Shown here piece by piece: positions 41,603-53,634 of a stretch of 64,000 nt of DNA (its first letter is position 1; each line of letters begins with the position of its first letter). Below the pieces are notes generated by a model. That model was given only the letters and a program-made list of their open reading frames with translations, was not told the DNA's origin and made no database searches. Origin of the DNA: Rosa chinensis (lineage: Eukaryota > Streptophyta > Magnoliopsida > Rosales > Rosaceae); NCBI RefSeq assembly GCF_002994745.2, contig NC_037090.1:32036501-32100500 (forward strand), in the 5' to 3' direction. Both the position numbers and the translations under genes were made by a program.

Positions 41603-44600
41603 TCAGATTACCTATCGATCACGATAGGCGAAAGCCCGAATTGTTCAACCATCAAAACAGAGTTCATTGTCTTGGACTGCGTCTCATCCTACAATGCTAT
41701 CCTGGGCCGGCCGGCACTCTGGCGTCTGAAAACCTTTATAGCAGGTCACATGTTGATGATGAAAGTACCAACCTCGGCCGGCACTGCTAAGATCCGGGGT
41801 GATCAGGCAGCCGCAAGGAAGTGCTATTCTCTAACTGTATCACGCGGTAAGGGAAAGTCTGAAATGTTGCACGTAGCTACTAACCCTCTACTGGACAGGT
41901 ACGAGGATCCCAGGGCAGATACCGACTCCAACGAAGAACGGCCCGGTGCCGTAGAAGACATTGAAGAAGTGGTCCTATCAGAGCAGTTCCCGGACAGGAC
42001 TGTTAGGATTGGTACAAGGTTGTCTCCGGTTGTCAGGGAAGAATTGATCTCGTTTCTTCGATCTAACACATCTGCATTCGCCTGGTCCTATGAGGACATG
42101 CCCGGTATACCACCAGAGATAGCCACGCACAATCTTAGTATTGTTCCTTACTCAACACCGGTAAGACAAAAGCGAAGGGCCTTCACACACGAGAAGTACC
42201 GGGCTATCCAGGTTGAGGTAAAGAAGCTGATCGGCATCAACTTTATCAAGGAAGTAACATACCCCCGGTGGTTAGCCAACGTGGTAATGGTACCAAAGAA
42301 ATCCCCGGGATCATGGCGCATGTGTGTGGACTACACAAGCCTCAATCGGGCATGCCCTAAGGATAGCTTCCCGCTCCCGCGAATTGATCAATTAATCGAC
42401 TCCACTGCTGGGTACCGGTTACTCAGTTTCATGGATGCGTTCAGTGGGTACAACCAAATTTGAATGAACCCGGCAGATGAGGAGCACACTGCCTTCACCA
42501 CAGACAAAGGTCTCTATTGCTACCAGGTCATGCTTTTCTGGTTAAAGAATGCAGGTGCCACTTATCAGCGACTTGTCAACTCCATGTTTGCGGAGGTTAT
42601 CGGTACTATCATGGAGGTCTACGTGGACGACATGCTGGTGAAGAGTCTAACTCCGGAGGATCATGTAGCCAACTTGTCAATCGTCTTCACCATCATATTG
42701 CGCAATGGGATGCGGCTTAACCCACAGAAGTGCATCTTCGGGGTCGAGGTAGGAAAGTTTCTCGGGTACATCATTAGCCACAGGGGAATCGAGGCCAATC
42801 CAGAGAAGGTGCAGGCTATATTAGACATGGTGTCCCCAACCTACAGGAACGAGGTCCAAGCTCTAGTAGGCAAGGTGGCCGCCCTGTCAAGATTCATCTC
42901 CAGGCTGACGGACAAGTGTACTCCTTTCTTCAAATTGCTAAAAGCCCAGCACGTCGAAATGATAGTGTGGACAGCGGAGCACGAGGCTGCTTTCCTTGGT
43001 TTGAAGTCATACTTGTCAGAGGTACCTCTACTCTACAAACCTGTTCCCGGAGAGATGCTTTACGTATATCTGGCGGCATCGTCAACGGTTGTGAGCTCAG
43101 TCCTGATTAGGAAGGAAAAGGTTACACTGGGGCAGAATCCAGGTATCCGGACATTGAAAGAGTGGCACTGGCTCTCCTGGTATCAACCCGAAAGCTCAGA
43201 CATTACTTCCAGGCACACTCGATCACCATTTTCACTAATCACCCATTAAGGCAGGTTTTACAGAAACCAGAAGTATTGGGCAGGTTAATTAAATGGGCCA
43301 TCGAATTGGGGGAGTTCGATATCAAGTACCAGCCCCGGACAGCCATCAAAGGCCAGGCAGCGGCAGATTTTATTTCAGAATCAATCCCCTCCCATAACCC
43401 AAACCGAGAATCATCGGAACCACTAGCTGCAGATCCACCTCCGCCAAGCACTTGGCGATTATACATTGATGGAGCATCCAACAAGAAAACCAGCAGAGCC
43501 GGCATCCTGCTAATTAGCCCGGACGAGCAAGTTTACAAGTACGCCCTCAAGTTTGCCTTCAAAGCATCCAACAATGTCGCCGAGTACAAGGCACTTATAG
43601 CAGGTCTGTAGATCGCCCGGGAACTAGGGGTGCAGCACCTTAGTATCTTCAGTGATTCTCAGTTAGTTGTAAACCAGGTCAGCGATAACTTTGAGGCAAA
43701 GGAGCCCCACATGTCCTCCTACCAGGCCTTGGCCCGGGCATTAGTTCAGAGGTTTACCTCCTACATTTTTACCCAAATACCGAGGGCAGAAAACGACAAG
43801 GCAGACGCCCTTGCAAAGCTCGCATCAACTTCTCCAAACCCTACCTATGAGGCCACCAAGGTCGAAATACTAGCAGGACCTAGCACTTCTAAGTCGGTGT
43901 CAGAAATATTTGCCGTGGATCACACAGCTTCATGGATGGACCCAATTTTGAGATACATGATCGACGGCCTAGTACCGGATGATAAGGTCGAGGCCAGAAG
44001 ACTACAGCTAAGGTCAGCTCGATACACGATCATGAATGGCAAACTGTACAGAAGGGGGCATTGCTTTCCCAACCTGAAGTGTGTAACGCCGGAGGAAGGT
44101 CACAAAATAATGAAGGACATTCACGCTGGTGTATGTGGTAACCATGCCGGAGCCCGATCTCTTGCGCACAAGACCCTAAGGGCAGGATATTTCTGGCCAA
44201 CCATGTCGGCTCTGGCCCAAACAATATCCAGTTCTTGCCACAAATGCCAAATGTATGCAAATATCCCAAGGGCACCGCCCATCGCCCTTTCCATCCTCCT
44301 GGCACCATGGCCGTTCTGTCAGTGGGGTTTGGACCTGATTGGTAAACTTCCCACAGCAGTAGGACAGTTCAAATACGCCATTGTTGCTGTGGACTACCAA
44401 ACAAAGTGGGTTGAGGCAGAACCTCTCGTCGCCATCACCACGAAAAAGGTCAAGAGCTTCCTATGGAAGAACATTTACTGCAGGTTTGGAGTCCCGGATA
44501 CCATAGTCATGGACAATGGTACCCAGTTTGACAATGATGAGTTGAGGGCTTACACACAGAACCTAGGCACTAGGATCCTCTATGCTTCCCCGGTTCACCC

Positions 44601-45154
44601 CCAGACCAACGGTCAGGTCGAAGCTGTCAACAAGATAATCAAGAAAATACTGAAAAAGAAGCTTGACGAAGCAAAGGGTCTTTGGGCTGCTAAACTCCCG
44701 GAGGTGTTGTGGGCTATCAGGACCACGGCAACGGAGGCTACCGGGGAGACCCCTTTCTGCATGGCTTTCGGATCAGAAGCAGTACTCCCTATTGAAACAC
44801 AAATCCAGAGTCCCCGGATTGAATACTTCGATGCGGGTACCAACTCACAGGGCCTACATCTCGATGCCGATTTACTCGAGGAACGAAGAGATGTGGCGCA
44901 CATGCATAACTTGGCAAACAAGCGGAGGATAGCTCGTTACTACGATGCCAAGGTACAGTCCCGGACATTAAAATTGGGGGACTAGGTCATAAAGCAAGTC
45001 TACCCAGAGCCCCGGGGACTGGATTCATCCTGGACAGGCCCTTATGAGATCATTGAAGAGGTAGGTCCCGCAACCTTTTTCATCCGGGACATGAACGGGG
45101 TCATTTCCAGGCATCCATGGAATACCCAGCGCCTACGGTATTACTATAAGTAGC
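41603..45154 (+). pseudogene. G2 pol: protease end, RT, both RNase H domains and integrase, broken
   Basis: The reading continues in frame 2 with YNAILGRPALWRL (protease end), RT core from about 42310 (MCVDYTSLNRACPKDSFPLP), a TGA at about 42462, and YVDDMLVKS at about 42619-42645. Near 43120-43170 a gap of about 30 bp with a frame change moves the reading to frame 1. The second RNase H starts RLYIDGASNKKTSRAGILL (43460), is interrupted by TAG at 43609-43611 and ends near 43830. Integrase has its zinc-binding residues at 44120-44250 (CHKCQMYANIPRAPP), DNGTQFDNDE (44512) and NGQVEAVNKIIKK (44611). A TAG at 44983 replaces an expected TGG. The end, WNTQRLRYYYK, aligns with that of G1. No chromodomain. 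Confidence 0.9.
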
Positions 45155-45479
45155 TCTGGGAGCATCTTGTCCTAGCTTTTGCTTTTTGAACATACAGCTA
45201 TGGCAAGCTACCCATCGGGTACTCATTCTGTATTTAACCACCTAGTGGTATTTGAATGGAAAAATGAATTATTCAGACCATTTCTGGCATTTTTTTTACC
45301 TATCCCGGACATTCCCGGACATAGCTATGGTCAGTTACTCTATTCCGGTAATAAGTGATGCAAACAAATGCTTACGGTAACGAAAATCACAGAAATTTTA
45401 ATTCCTTTCCAATTCCCATTCAAAGTCTAGATGTTTCCATTCACAAAAAGCCTGGACTACCAGACAATAAGATAATTGT
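45155..45479. other. G2 spacer after pol, with block shared with G1
   Basis: GGGAGCATCTTGTCCTAGCT, AGCTACCCATCGGGTACTC and GAATTATTCAGACCATTT correspond to the post-pol block of G1 at 26459-26610. The TACCCATCGGGTA core is also close to the core of the G2 tandem array at 48444-49815. Confidence 0.7.
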
Positions 45480-47850
45480 TCAAAATGAAATAAAAAAAAA
45501 AAAAATTTTACAACCGATCTCCACCGATACTCTGGGACCCACCGGCACCAGACTTGGCAGCCGCTTCTTCTTCTTCTCCAGGAGACCCCGCTTGAATTTG
45601 GCTTCATCTAGGTATCCGGCCGCCACCCACTCCTTGAACTTCATAATGACAACCTTATCTTGGGCAGCAGCTAGCATAGAGATGAGCTCTTCCGAGGACT
45701 TGTACTCCTCCACGGCCTCGTGCCTCTCCGCGGGAAGACGATCCTCCAGGTGGTCTGCCTTCTCCTTCCATGAGACGGCAGACTCTGCAGCCTTTTTCTC
45801 GGAGTCCCGGGTGTTTTTTACCTCTTCCCGCGCCTCAGCGACTTCACCCTCAAGCTCCGCGATCCGCTGCTTAGCGGCGGCCATCTCAGTCCTCATTGAG
45901 TCCCGCTCCTTCTCCAGCTTGGCCTTCTCGCCATGAAGATACTTCACCTGCCCGGAAAGATTGCTAACCTCCTCCTTCAGATGAGTATCTTCCTCGCTGG
46001 CGTCAATGGCGTACACATTGAAGAGTGCCTGCAGATACACTGATTAGTGCGTGTATAAAAATAAAAATAAAAGCGCCGGAGAAAATACAAGACTTACCCG
46101 CATCATTGATTCCCGGGCAAGACGGCGATTCTCCTAGGGAGTGTTATCCTTGGCCCGAACCCGGTCGAGGTCAATATCCTTCAGATCCCCAAGCATGGAC
46201 CGCACGAACTTTTCATCGGCAACCACGTACTCACTCAGCAGCTACTTGATGGGCTTCTTGGGGATTACCGGAATGGCGGGAGATAACAGGCCAAGAGAAG
46301 GCGACGACTCTGGTCCCGGGTGATCTTTCTTCTGCCTCTTAGCACCAGTACCCTGGACATCCCGGCCAGTGTACGTCACCTCCTTATCAGCCCGATGTCG
46401 ATGCATGTGGGATCTCTTCTTCTCACCAGGGAGTAAGGCCTCATCGCTCCCAGTTAAGCGAGAGGAAATCGGCAATGGGGCCGGTACTTTTCCCATCCCG
46501 GTGTCATCTATCGTGATGACATCGGCCATGGAGGGCTGCGCAACGTGGGTCACGGGAGCGTCGGGGTCAGGCTCACCATATCCCTCATCGGCGATCTCCA
46601 GCAGGGTTTCTTCAATGGACCGACTCGTACCTTTCGACCCTAGGTCGACGTCGATGTGAAGGGCGTCTTTTCCCTGGCCCATCAGCATTTCCATCAATTG
46701 GGCATCGTCCATTCTGTCCTCCTCCTTGCCTTTCCGGGGTTTCCTCTTCGGCGCTTTCACTACAATCAGTTCAAAGATTAATCGAAAGTGGAAAGGATGA
46801 GTGACACAAAAAAATAATAATAATAATAATAACAATAATATACATATTTGTGTGAGGTTTTAAATCCCTTACCGGGGAGCCACCCTAGCCCTAGCCTATA
46901 AAGTATAGAGTGCCGGATGAATCTATAAGAACTCCTCTCTTTCTCTGACCAAACGGCATATACCCGGGCTATCCTCTTCCTTTCTACTTCGGATAGAGTA
47001 TAGGACTGGTCCCCGATAGCTTGGAAGGTACCGGTCAGCTGTCACTTCTTATTTTTAATCTGCCACCGCCCCCCAGCTAGGAACACTTTGTTCCTCCACC
47101 TTTTGCTCATCGAGGTAGGCATGTCGGTAACTAGTGGCTCGTAATCCCTAGCGGCAAAGGTGACCGTACCCGCACACGACTGCTTCCTCGAGTACAGTAC
47201 CCGATGTACCGCGCGGAACTCGTTTATGGACGGCCACCCTTGTTGGCACAAGTCCCACATGGCCATCATACTATATATTTGGCGAACGGCATTCGGGGTC
47301 AGCTGCCCGGTGACAAGTTCAGCATCCGCAGCAGATACTGTAGGCACCGGGGCAGCGGTAGAGATAACCCTTGGTGAAGCTGATTCTCGTGCAGCGCCAC
47401 CCACCCCGGGGCAGGATTCGCGACCATCTCTCCATCCCTGAGAGGCCTAAGCTCAACCGCGTCCGGTATCCCCCACTTCAGTCGCATGTCGACGATCTCC
47501 TTCATCGTCATACTTCTCCCGGGCTCGTCACATACGGTCCCATCCGCAAGTGTATACCTCGGCTTCGGTATGCCCTCCGGAATGGCCACTGTGACTACCG
47601 GGGCCTCCGCAGATCCACCCTCGCTCTCACCCTCGTCGGACTCCTCACAACTCTCCGAGAACACCCCAGTCGACGATCCCGTGTTCTCTGCTAATTGATC
47701 TACTCGGCCTAGGTACCGGTCGATGTCCACTTCAGCTTGCCTGGCAGAGGACTGGTACGACGATCCCGTATCCCCACCCCTGGCTTCTGATTCCATCCTA
47801 ACTACGGTACCGGGGACCTCAAATCTCGCTATCTGGAACCAGAAGCACAA
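45480..47850 (-). pseudogene. G2 antisense spliced gene: PF04195-like domain and coiled coil
   Basis: On the minus strand from 47850, an acidic N-terminus (SCEESDEGESEGGSAEAPVV) leads to YTLADGTVCDEPGRSMTMKE and MRLKWGIPDAVELRPLRDGE, matching the G1 first exon. After a frameshift at about 47300-47400 comes ELVTGQLTPNAVRQIYSMMA then MWDLCQQGWPSINEFRAVHR, PF04195-like, then WRNKVFLAGGRWQIKNK. A GTAAGGGATT donor at about 46872 and an acceptor GATTGTAG at about 46760 bound an intron; a second exon (46759-46093) is basic and acidic, and is cut by a TAG at 46242. Another donor GTAAGTC (about 46097) and acceptor ATCTGCAG (about 46030) lead to a coiled-coil exon (ALFNVYAIDASEEDTHLKEE, AKLEKERDSMRTEMAAAKQR). 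The plan is that of the G1 antisense gene with an extra intron. Role unknown. Confidence 0.68.
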
Positions 47851-48443
47851 GGGTTAGCCTAGCCAAAACCCAGAAATTCAAGCCAAAACCCAGAAATTCA
47901 AGCCAAAACCCATAAACAACCCAGAAATACAATGAAAAACCCAGAAAGTGAAACAAACCCTGAAATCTAAAACAGAAGGACAACGACACTGGCATTGCTC
48001 GTTTCTGTCTATGCAAACAGGAGGAACAAAAACACAAACAGAAACTGCCATGGCAGAAACAGAAACAATAGACCTGACAAATAAATAAGTTAAATCGTAC
48101 AAGCAGGGCGAGAGATCTAACCTCTTCTTCGGCAGACGATCGATCTATCACTCCACAGGCACTCACACTTCTCCCTTGGCTCTCCCTTTCTCTTCGCTTT
48201 GGCTCTCCCTTTCTCTTCGCTGAATCTTCTGAGCTTCTTTTTCACGAAAGTGAGGGAAAACAGTCGGTTTCCCTCTTAAATTCAATCTCCAATACATCAA
48301 GGCCGTCGAAACCGAAAAGACCCCAACCATAGGATCCCTACACGTGTCCCACGCAATCCCCCATTTCTCGAGGCCTTTGCAGGCGAAGGGACGGGCATTT
48401 ATTGCACAACCCAGTCTGCCCCACGTGGCCGACATGCACCGCC
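47851..48443. other. G2 untranslated region upstream of the antisense gene
   Basis: No coding region is recognised. A short tandem duplication CCAAAACCCAGAAATTCAAG lies at 47863-47905 and a CTCTCCCTTTCTCTTCGCT duplication at 48180-48220. It should contain the antisense promoter and leader. Confidence 0.5.
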
Positions 48444-49815
48444 TACCCCATCGGGTACCGGAAGCCCTCTCTCTACCCCACTGGGTATCGGAGGCTCAAA
48501 TTTTCTACCCCATCGGGTATCGGAGCCAAGCTCTCTCTCTACCCCACTGGGTACTGGAGGCTCAAATTTTCTACCCCATCGGGTATCAAAGCCAAGCCCT
48601 CTCTCTACCCCACTGGGTACCGGAGGCTCAAAATTTTCTACCCCATCGGGTATCAGAGCCAAGCTGTCTCTCTCTACCCCACTGGGCACCGGAGGCTCAA
48701 ATTTTCTACCCCATCGGGTATTGGAGCTAAGCTCTCTCTCTACCCCACTGGGTACCGGAGGCTCAAATTTTCTACCCCATCGGGTATTAGAGCCAAGCCC
48801 TCTCTCTACCCCACTGGGTACCGGAGGCTCAAATTTTCTACCCCATCGGGTATCGGAGCCAAGCGCTCTCTCTCTACCCTACTGGGTACTGGAGCCTCAA
48901 ATTTTCTACCCCATCGGGTATAGGAGCCAAGCCCTCTCTCTACCCCACAGGGTACCGGAGGCTCAAATTTTCTACCCCATCGGGTATCGGAGCCAAGCCC
49001 TCTCTCTACCCCACTGGGTACCGGAGGCTCAAATTTTCTACCCCATCGGGTATCAGAGCCAAGCCCTCTCTCTACCCCACTGGGTACCGGAGGCTCAAAT
49101 TTTCTACCCCATCGGGTATCAGAGCCAAGCCCTCTCTCTACCCCACTGGGTACCGGAGGCTCAAATTTTCTACCCCATCGGGTATCAGAGCCAAGCCCTC
49201 TCTCTACCCCACTGGGTACCAGAGGCTCAAATTTTCTACCCCATCGGGTATCAGAGCCAAGCCCTCTCTCTACCCCACTGGGTACCGGAGGCTCAAATTT
49301 TCTACCCCATCGGGTATCGGAGCCAATCCCTCTCTCTACCCCATCGGGTATCAGAGCCAAGCCCTTTCTCTACCCCACTGGGTACCGGAGGCTCAAATTT
49401 TCTACCCCATCGGGTATCGGAGCCAAGCGCTCTCTCTCTACCCCACTGGGTACCGGAGGCTTAAATTTTCTACCCCATCGGGTATCGGAGCCAAGCTGTC
49501 TCTCTACCCCACAGGGTACCGGAGCCTCAAATTTTCTACCCTATCGGGTATAGGAGCCAAGCTCTCTCTCTACCCCACTGGGTACCGGAGGCTCAAATAT
49601 TCTACCCCATCGGGTATCGGAGCCAAGCGCTCTCTCTCTACCCCACTGGGTGCAGGAGCCTCAAATTTTCTACCCCATCGGGTATCGGAGCCAAGCTCTC
49701 TATCTACCCCACTGGGTACCGGAGGCTTAAATTTTCTACCCCATCAGGTATCGGAGCCAAGCTCTCTCTCTCTACCCCACTGGGTACCGGAGGCTCAAAT
49801 TCTCGACCCCATCCA
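48444..49815. repeat. G2 internal tandem array, about 21 units of 66 bp made of two related halves
   Basis: Regular units start at 48973, 49039 and 49105 with a 66-bp step; the array spans 48444 to about 49815. Each unit has two halves: TACCCCATCGGGTATCGGAG then CCAAGCCCTCTCTC, and TACCCCACTGGGTACCGGAG then GCTCAAATTTTC. Both halves carry an inverted TACCC...GGGTA around four bases, so two small hairpins per unit. Units vary by single bases, and some units lack a half (near 49320-49380). Open frames up to about 250 codons on both strands arise because 66 is a multiple of three; they are not genes. Confidence 0.96.
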
Positions 49816-49991
49816 GTACTAGGGACTCAACCTCATTGTCCCACCGAGGTGGCTTACCTACAGCGTAGCCCGCTTAAGATTTCTCTTCTGAGGGAACTTG
49901 GGGGACTACATATTGGCACACTAGTGCCAAACCTTGAGACTAAAATAAAGTCCCCACCCAAGAAACATCTTGAACGGGAACTTGGGGGACT
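49816..49991 (+). other. G2 region before the 3' LTR with purine tract
   Basis: AACTTGGGGGACT occurs twice (about 49898 and 49980); the second directly precedes the 3' LTR and is the probable polypurine tract. Each is followed by TACATA or TGTACATA, so a short duplication that includes the start of the LTR may be present. Confidence 0.65.
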
Positions 49992-50466
49992 TGTACATAC
50001 TGGGGAGTCAACTAGGTTTGGCACTAGCCTCTGAGCCCCCTCGGTACTCCCAGGTACTACGCCATGGGCCGGGTTCACGACCCACCATGGCGGGCCTCAC
50101 ATGGGATGCCACCCTGGGCACCCAGGGTCCGGGGCAAGGCCAGCACAGCCCATCTATTTACGCAACAAGAGAGCTGATATGACATCAGAAGAAGAACCTG
50201 TGTCCCACATCGAGGATGGGGGAGACTCCCTTCCCACGCTTGAGTATAAAGACATTAGCACAACCACCTTTCACGGGTAATAACTCATATACACAGTTTG
50301 ATCTCTACATCTATTAGTTTCTCACTCAGACATTGGAGAGGTATAAACCGTCCGGTACGGTTTATCCCTCTGACGTTGTGTTCTTGATACAGGATTCAGG
50401 AGTTGATCGGTGCCCCAGACGGTATAGCATTCTGTGTGAGGTACCCGGAGAAAGCCACCAGAAACA
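49992..50466 (+). repeat. G2 3' LTR
   Basis: Matches the 5' LTR with six substitutions and an added AGA in CAGAAGAAGAACC. Stem-loop arms are unchanged (50343-50365). GTGAG follows. Confidence 0.95.
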
Positions 50467-52403
50467 GTGAGCTAGGAAAAGGGAGTTTCTGAAATTTTCC
50501 TAGAAGACAAGCTTCACATATAGAACTACTATCAGGTGTACTAAGTATACTACTTTTATTCAGCATCTGACTCACAACTACATTAGAGGGGTGACCAAAT
50601 CTTTTATGCCAAAGAGAATGCTTAACAACTTTGCCAAGAAAAGCTGCAGATGAGTGTTGAGCCTGAGTTGAGGTAGCTGCCTTAGAAAGCTTCTGTAACT
50701 GGAATGGTAAGTCAAATGGTATAGGGTACAAGCCTTGTTTACTCAGTCCTTGGTAAAGTATTTTGCCCAGCACCTTGTCCTGTATAGCACACATGAACTC
50801 GATCATCAAACCAAACAGAGCAATTATTTTGTTTGCATAACTGGTATATAGAGAGTAAGTGAGCAGCAAGTTCAGGAATAAGCAATATGTTGTTGAGTTT
50901 AAGATTTCCAAGCATTGCATCCCCAGTATGTGTGATTTTTAGAAATTTACCATTACCAACTTGAACAGAATCAGTGGCATTGTAGGGTGCAACATTATGG
51001 AGGAGTTGAACTTCACTGGTCATATGGTTTGTAGCACCAGAATCTGCAAGCCAGAATTGAGGATTTGGAGTGGCTGCAGCAAGCATTGCTTGAATCTCTT
51101 CAGTCTGTTGTTGTTGTTGTTGTTGACCAGGAAAACCAATGATGTAATAACATCTATCAGCAGTGTGATTGTCCCTTCCACAATATTGACATTCAATATT
51201 CGAGCTTGATGCACCTCCAGCATTGTAGTTGTTGAGTGACCTGCAAGTTCTTGCACCATGACCTACTTTGCCACAGAGTTGGCAAGTGACATGTGCACCA
51301 CCAGTAGGATTGATGGTCCTGTTAAAAGGGCCAGGGTTGTTGTTCCTATTAGAGACATTTCCACTTGCAGTATTAAAGCCACCATTGTTAGTTCTATTGA
51401 AGAATGGACCTCTGCCAGTACCACCAAAATTGCCTCTTCCTCCAGTGAAGTTATTGTTTCTGCCTCTTCCTGCATACAGACCAGTTATGGGGAATGATGT
51501 GTCAAAGAGACTGAATGGTGTATATGGGGAGAATCCATAAGGAAGAGCAAGTATGGGAATATATGGAGATTGTGGAGTTGGAGGAGTGAGAGACTGAGTG
51601 GCAGGCTGCTATGGCAATGAACTGAAACCAGGAGGTACTTTTGGAGATTGAGATGACAAAACAGGTGAGCTGGATGTACTAAAATTATGAATAGATACCG
51701 GAGAAGAAGCTGTGACACTAGAAGTTGATGCTTGATTCTGAGCTAGCATGGCAGTGAGTGTCAAAGAAGAGCTAGGCTGCATCTCATTTTCAATATCCAC
51801 TTCAGCTGCTTTTAGAAGTGTCTTCAATTCCCCCATTGAACATGTCACAAATTGAGCTCGAATTACTGTCTTGATTGCAGCATACTCAGAAGGTAAACCA
51901 CGCAGGACAACAACCACAATATCTTCATCATCAAGAAAGACTCCAACAGTTTCTAATGCATCCCTGGCTGACTTAACCTTGTCCAAGTAAGTTTCTATAC
52001 TATCTGATCCTTTCTTTAACCCTTGAAGATTAGACTTCAACTGAAGAATGTTTTGACGATTAGGAGCAGCAAACTTGAGCTTAAGATTAGCCCACATTTC
52101 AGCAGCAGACTTACTACCAACAGCACAGGACATGGCAACTGGACTAAGTGTTTGTCCAAGCATATTCACAATACTCTGATCTTGAGTCTTCCAGGCAACA
52201 AATTCATTGTTGATCACATTTGTAACTCCATCAGTGTCAAGAACAAATTGTGGTGGACAGCGAATGGTTCCATCCACAAAGCCATAGAGATTCTGGCCTT
52301 TGAGAAATGATTCAAGCCTAAACAGCCATGTAGGATAGTTTGACTCATCTAAGAAAATATTAGGTAGGTAAACAGTGGTTTGTGTAGTCTGAGTAATAGT
52401 CAT
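50467..52403 (-). pseudogene. C2 gag, nucleocapsid, protease and integrase N-terminus
   Basis: From ATG at 52403 the minus frame encodes Copia gag (UBN2-type): MTITQTTQTTVYLPNIFLDE, AWKTQDQSIVNMLGQTLSPV, ETYLDKVKSARDALETVGVF, GLPSEYAAIKTVI. A TAG at 51609-51611 interrupts it; the same frame then runs through a G/N/R-rich segment, two zinc knuckles (CQLCGKVGHGARTC and CQYCGRDNHTADRC), a glutamine run, and protease (FWLADSGATNHMTSEVQLL). A frameshift near 50800 leads to the pre-integrase zinc domain LWHKRFGHPSNVVVSQML and ICEACLLGKFQKLPFPSS, which then meets G2. The initiation site follows the 5' LTR by about 570 bp. Gag is otherwise of normal length. Confidence 0.92.
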
Positions 52404-52973
52404 GGCTTCAATCTTATCAACTTTAGCAAGAAGGCTAGGGTTTCAACTTGATTATGTAACTTTCTGAGTTTGAAAGCAAAGAATAGCTGCTAGTAGTGAG
52501 AACAAGGACTGAATATAACAGATCGGACTGCTAGGATGAACAAGTACCAAAATAAGCTAGGGTTTCAATAGAACTTTCATCTTTCTGAACTTATAGTAGC
52601 AACAACAACTAGATCACGAACGAGCACCGATTATGATGAATCTAAGCTTCAAAGATGAAAAAATACTACAGAAATCTCAACAATTCTAGTGAATCTTGAA
52701 CAAAACTGAACTTCTAAGCCTTATAGTGAATTCAAGTTCCTCAAAATGAAATCGAGTACTGATTATAGTGATTTTAAGCTTCAATGATGTAAGAATCGTA
52801 GTAAATCTCAACAAATCTCAAGGAAAGGTCTACTAGATCTAATTGATAAACGAAGTACATATCTGTTGCTGCTGAAACTTTGTGATGATCTGAAACGAGT
52901 GCATATAATCTTCAATCTTTGCTTGAATCTCCAACCTATTGTACTCCTTGATCGAACCTGGCTCTTGATGCCA
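52404..52973 (-). other. C2 leader and primer-binding site
   Basis: Untranslated leader between the 5' LTR and gag on the minus strand. Two related segments (about 52560-52700 and 52700-52830, with TCAATAGAAC/TCAACAATTC and GATTATAGTGATTTTAAGCT-like parts) suggest an old duplication. TGGCATCAAGAGCCAGG (minus strand, 52957-52973) is the primer-binding site. Confidence 0.7.
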
Positions 52974-53280
52974 TGATAGCTTTGTGTATGAGCTTAGAGA
53001 AAAGAGAGAAAAGAGAGAGAGGTTTTCTGAAACTGAATGTATTGCATCATAGTTACAGAACAAGGGAGCAGGTCCTATTTATACAAGTAATGAATGCACA
53101 GATGATGACCACGTGTCAATCATCTGAGCTGAGAGCTAACTAACTTTGTAACAACCTGGCATCATACAATTATAGTGATGAAAGCCAAACTGAAAGCAAG
53201 TGATCTAATTAAGCTAACAAGATGACTTAAACCCTAATTAAGCTAATTAAGCTAAACAGCTAAGCTAACACTGTTAATAA

Positions 53281-53634
53281 TGTTGAGAATATAAACATCC
53301 CACATGGGAAAAATGGGACCTTGCCTATAGGTTTATAAGGGTTTGGGCCACTCCATCCATTGCCAATTGGTTTTGGATGTGAACCCCAGATTACTTTATC
53401 ATGGTATCAGAGCGGGTTACCCACGTGTGCATGCCTAACGGCCACACGGGCTCCACGTCACCCAAAAGTTGTCCACGTGTATGTCTTGAAAATTCGCCAC
53501 ATGTGCGGGGGCGTGTTGAGAATATATACATCCCACATGGGAAAAATGGGACCTTACCTATGGGTTTATAAGGGTTTGGGTCACTCCATCCATTGCCAAT
53601 TGGTTTTGGATGTGAACCCCAGATTACTTTATCA
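53281..53634 (+). mobile_element. TRIM (terminal-repeat retrotransposon in miniature), 354 bp
   Basis: LTRs of 121 bp at 53281-53401 and 53514-53634 begin TGTTGAGAATATA and end GATTACTTTATCA, with about seven differences. TGGTATCAGAGCGGG (53402-53416) directly after the first LTR is a methionine-tRNA primer-binding site, and GTGCGGGGGCG before the second is the purine tract. The 112-bp interior has no coding capacity, so the element relies on other retrotransposons. No matching target duplication is visible (AATAA left, GGACC right), perhaps because C2 abuts its left end. Confidence 0.92.

Larger units (their letters stand above)
39036..50466 (+). mobile_element. Gypsy LTR retrotransposon of the Tat type (G2), older than G1
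   Basis: LTRs are 39036-39507 (472 bp) and 49992-50466 (475 bp), both TGTACATACTGGGGAGTC to CCACCAGAAACA. By eye they differ by six substitutions and one 3-bp indel. The target duplication GTGAG is at 39031-39035 and 50467-50471. The primer-site-like TTGGCGCACCAGATAGGGG follows the 5' LTR. It has the same plan as G1: gag-protease-RT-RNase H-second RNase H-integrase, an antisense spliced gene, a tandem array and the 3' LTR. Nucleotide similarity to G1 is low outside short blocks, so it is a different family of the same clade. It lies in the integrase of C2. Confidence 0.95.
35753..53270 (-). mobile_element. Copia LTR retrotransposon C2, minus strand, split by Gypsy G2
   Basis: LTRs of 297 bp lie at 35753-36049 and 52974-53270; both start TGATAGCTTTGTGTATGAG on the plus strand and end AAGCTAACA, with about three substitutions. 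Read on the minus strand, the 5' LTR is on the right, followed by a primer-site-like TGGCATCAAGAGCC. A purine-rich AAGGAGGTG tract precedes the 3' LTR. Gag, protease, integrase, RT and RNase H are all present. The match between LTRs extends a few bases beyond the CA into CTGTTAATA on both sides. No convincing target duplication flanks it, so the ends may have been altered. Confidence 0.9.

Noticed and set aside
48402..49464. Long open frames on both strands across the G2 array (up to about 250 codons)
   Set aside because: The 66-bp unit is a multiple of three, so a stop-free unit repeats as a stop-free frame. The peptides are simple repeats without start context or homology signature.
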